Of a DNA stretch of 15,018 nt, positions 14,285 through 15,018 are shown in pieces. Source of the stretch: WTJX01 sp045106295 (GTDB taxonomy: Bacteria; Bacteroidota; Bacteroidia; Cytophagales; JAAEPT01). The notes beneath the pieces are model-generated. The model saw only the letters and a program-made list of their open reading frames with translations, did not search any database and was not told where the DNA came from. Position numbers and translations under genes: made by a program. Location: assembly GCA_045106295.1 (NCBI GenBank), contig JBGCEI010000127.1:1-15018 (forward strand), given 5' to 3'. Position 1 is the stretch's first letter, and each line of letters begins with the position of its first letter.

Positions 14285-14313
14285 TACGTACTCATTACTC
14301 TTTACATAAATAC
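14285..14313. repeat. Short TTAC-type periodic array in the mraY-murD gap
   Basis: Three 7-nt units and one 8-nt unit each end in TAC (TACGTAC 14285-14291, TCATTAC 14292-14298, then 14299-14305 and 14306-14313). It is weaker than the flanking arrays and is placed between them in the same 196-bp gap. Confidence 0.4.
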
Positions 14314-14355
14314 TCTGTTTACTTTTAATTATTCTCTCTTTTGCTAGTGGTTAAT

Positions 14356-14376
14356 AGCCAGAAGCTAAAAGCTTTA
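14356..14376. repeat. Heptamer array (AGCnnnA) just behind the mraY stop
   Basis: Three consecutive 7-nt units start with AGC and end with A (AGCCAGA 14356-14362, AGCTAAA 14363-14369, then 14370-14376). On the minus strand these are the same TnnnGCT/TTAGC family as in the murC-ftsQ gap. The array abuts the mraY stop codon at 14378-14380. Confidence 0.55.
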
Positions 14377-14377
14377 T

Positions 14378-15018
14378 TTACCTTAATTTCAATGTTGCTA
14401 AGGTTACTACCGCTAACAGTATTCCTACAATCCAAAACCGTGTTACTATTTTTGATTCATGCATACCAATTTTCTGGTAATGATGATGTAAAGGAGACAT
14501 CTTTAAGATGCGTCGCCCTTCTCCGTATTTTTTCTTAGTGTATTTAAAGTATCCTACTTGAGCAATCACTGATAAATTTTCTATTAGAAAGATTCCGCAT
14601 AGAATAGGGATCAATAATTCTTTTCGAATGGAAAGTGCTATTACTGCTATGATAGCACCAATACATAAACTACCAGTGTCTCCCATAAAAATTTTAGCAG
14701 GAAATGAGTTGAACCATAAAAACCCGATACAAGCACCTACAAACGCAAAACTGAAAATCACAATCTCGCCTGTGTTTGGTAAATACATAATGTCTAAGTA
14801 ATCCGCAAAAATGGTGTTACCAGATACATAGGCTAAAATTCCTAAAGTAGTCCCGATAATAGCGGATGTACCAGCGGCTAACCCATCTATTCCATCAGTG
14901 ATATTTGCTCCATTCGAAACGGCGGTTACCACTAGTAAGACAATTAATACATACACTACCCATGTGTATTCTTTTGGTAAGAAAGGGAGTAGTGAATTGT
15001 AGTTTAATTCATTATTCT
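14378..15018 (-). CDS. mraY: Phospho-N-acetylmuramoyl-pentapeptide-transferase, C-terminal half (gene runs off the right edge)
   Basis: MraY is the integral membrane enzyme that transfers phospho-MurNAc-pentapeptide to undecaprenyl phosphate, giving lipid I. About 212 C-terminal residues are present, roughly half the protein. The frame stays open to the right edge, so the GTG at 14954-14956 is an internal Val codon and not a start. Visible signatures are the catalytic-site ANITDGIDGLAAG, AKIFMGDTGSLCIGA on the following loop, and SPLHHHYQKIGMHESKIVTRFW near the end, which includes the triple-His motif (positions about 14460-14490). Several hydrophobic helices separate them. This is the most upstream dcw gene seen here; murE, ftsI and others are expected beyond the edge in this phylum. 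Confidence 0.96.
   Translation of the reverse strand, partial: NNELNYNSLLPFLPKEYTWVVYVLIVLLVVTAVSNGANITDGIDGLAAGTSAIIGTTLGILAYVSGNTIFADYLDIMYLPNTGEIVIFSFAFVGACIGFLWFNSFPAKIFMGDTGSLCIGAIIAVIALSIRKELLIPILCGIFLIENLSVIAQVGYFKYTKKKYGEGRRILKMSPLHHHYQKIGMHESKIVTRFWIVGILLAVVTLATLKLR

Noticed and set aside
14954..14956. GTG as the start of mraY
   Set aside because: The frame stays open for 20 more codons to the window edge and the protein would lack the N-terminal half of the family, so this is an internal Val codon.

Overview
The window is a chromosomal stretch from a low-GC, Gram-negative member of the Bacteroidota, most probably the Flavobacteriia. The lineage call rests on the gene order of the division and cell-wall (dcw) cluster (mraY-murD-ftsW-murG-murC-ftsQ-ftsA-ftsZ, with no murB or ddl between murC and ftsQ), on the FtsZ C-terminus with a tail ending FLHDNVD beyond the usual FtsA-binding peptide, on kdsA (Kdo for LPS), and on intergenic repeat families that I recognise from this group. 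Genus cannot be told from the sequence.

Layout. 1-306 (minus) is the 5' end of gyrA, cut by the window edge. 307-614 has no gene but holds an 8-nt/7-nt periodic repeat array and a hairpin repeat. 615-1319 (minus) is an AT-rich five-helix membrane protein that I do not recognise. 1428-2471 (minus) is an AI-2E family transporter. 2472-2748 carries a 75-bp palindromic interspersed repeat and an octamer array that runs into the kdsA stop codon. 2749-3564 (minus) is kdsA. It diverges from a two-gene plus-strand unit: a membrane-anchored coiled-coil protein (3695-4567) and an 87-residue acidic protein (4569-4832), both of unknown function. 4833-5303 has no gene; it holds another periodic array and a 176-bp long imperfect palindrome just behind ftsZ. 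From 5304 to the right edge everything is the minus-strand dcw cluster, transcribed from mraY (cut at the right edge) to ftsZ.

How the genes work together. MraY makes lipid I, MurG converts it to lipid II, and MurC and MurD add the first two amino acids of the stem peptide. FtsW polymerises septal glycan, FtsQ links it to the divisome, and FtsA anchors FtsZ filaments to the membrane. Most junctions overlap or are 1-2 nt apart (murD/ftsW ATGA, murG/murC GTGA, ftsW/murG 2 nt, ftsQ/ftsA 1 nt), so translation is probably coupled. The three wider gaps are murC-ftsQ, mraY-murD and ftsA-ftsZ. The first two are filled largely with short-period repeats; the 31-nt ftsA-ftsZ gap is not.

The coding content is ordinary core genome. 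The unusual material is intergenic: several families of degenerate arrays with 7- or 8-nt period, often starting flush with or inside a stop codon; two palindromic interspersed elements; and the long palindrome after ftsZ. I found no phage, transposase, CRISPR, tRNA or rRNA.
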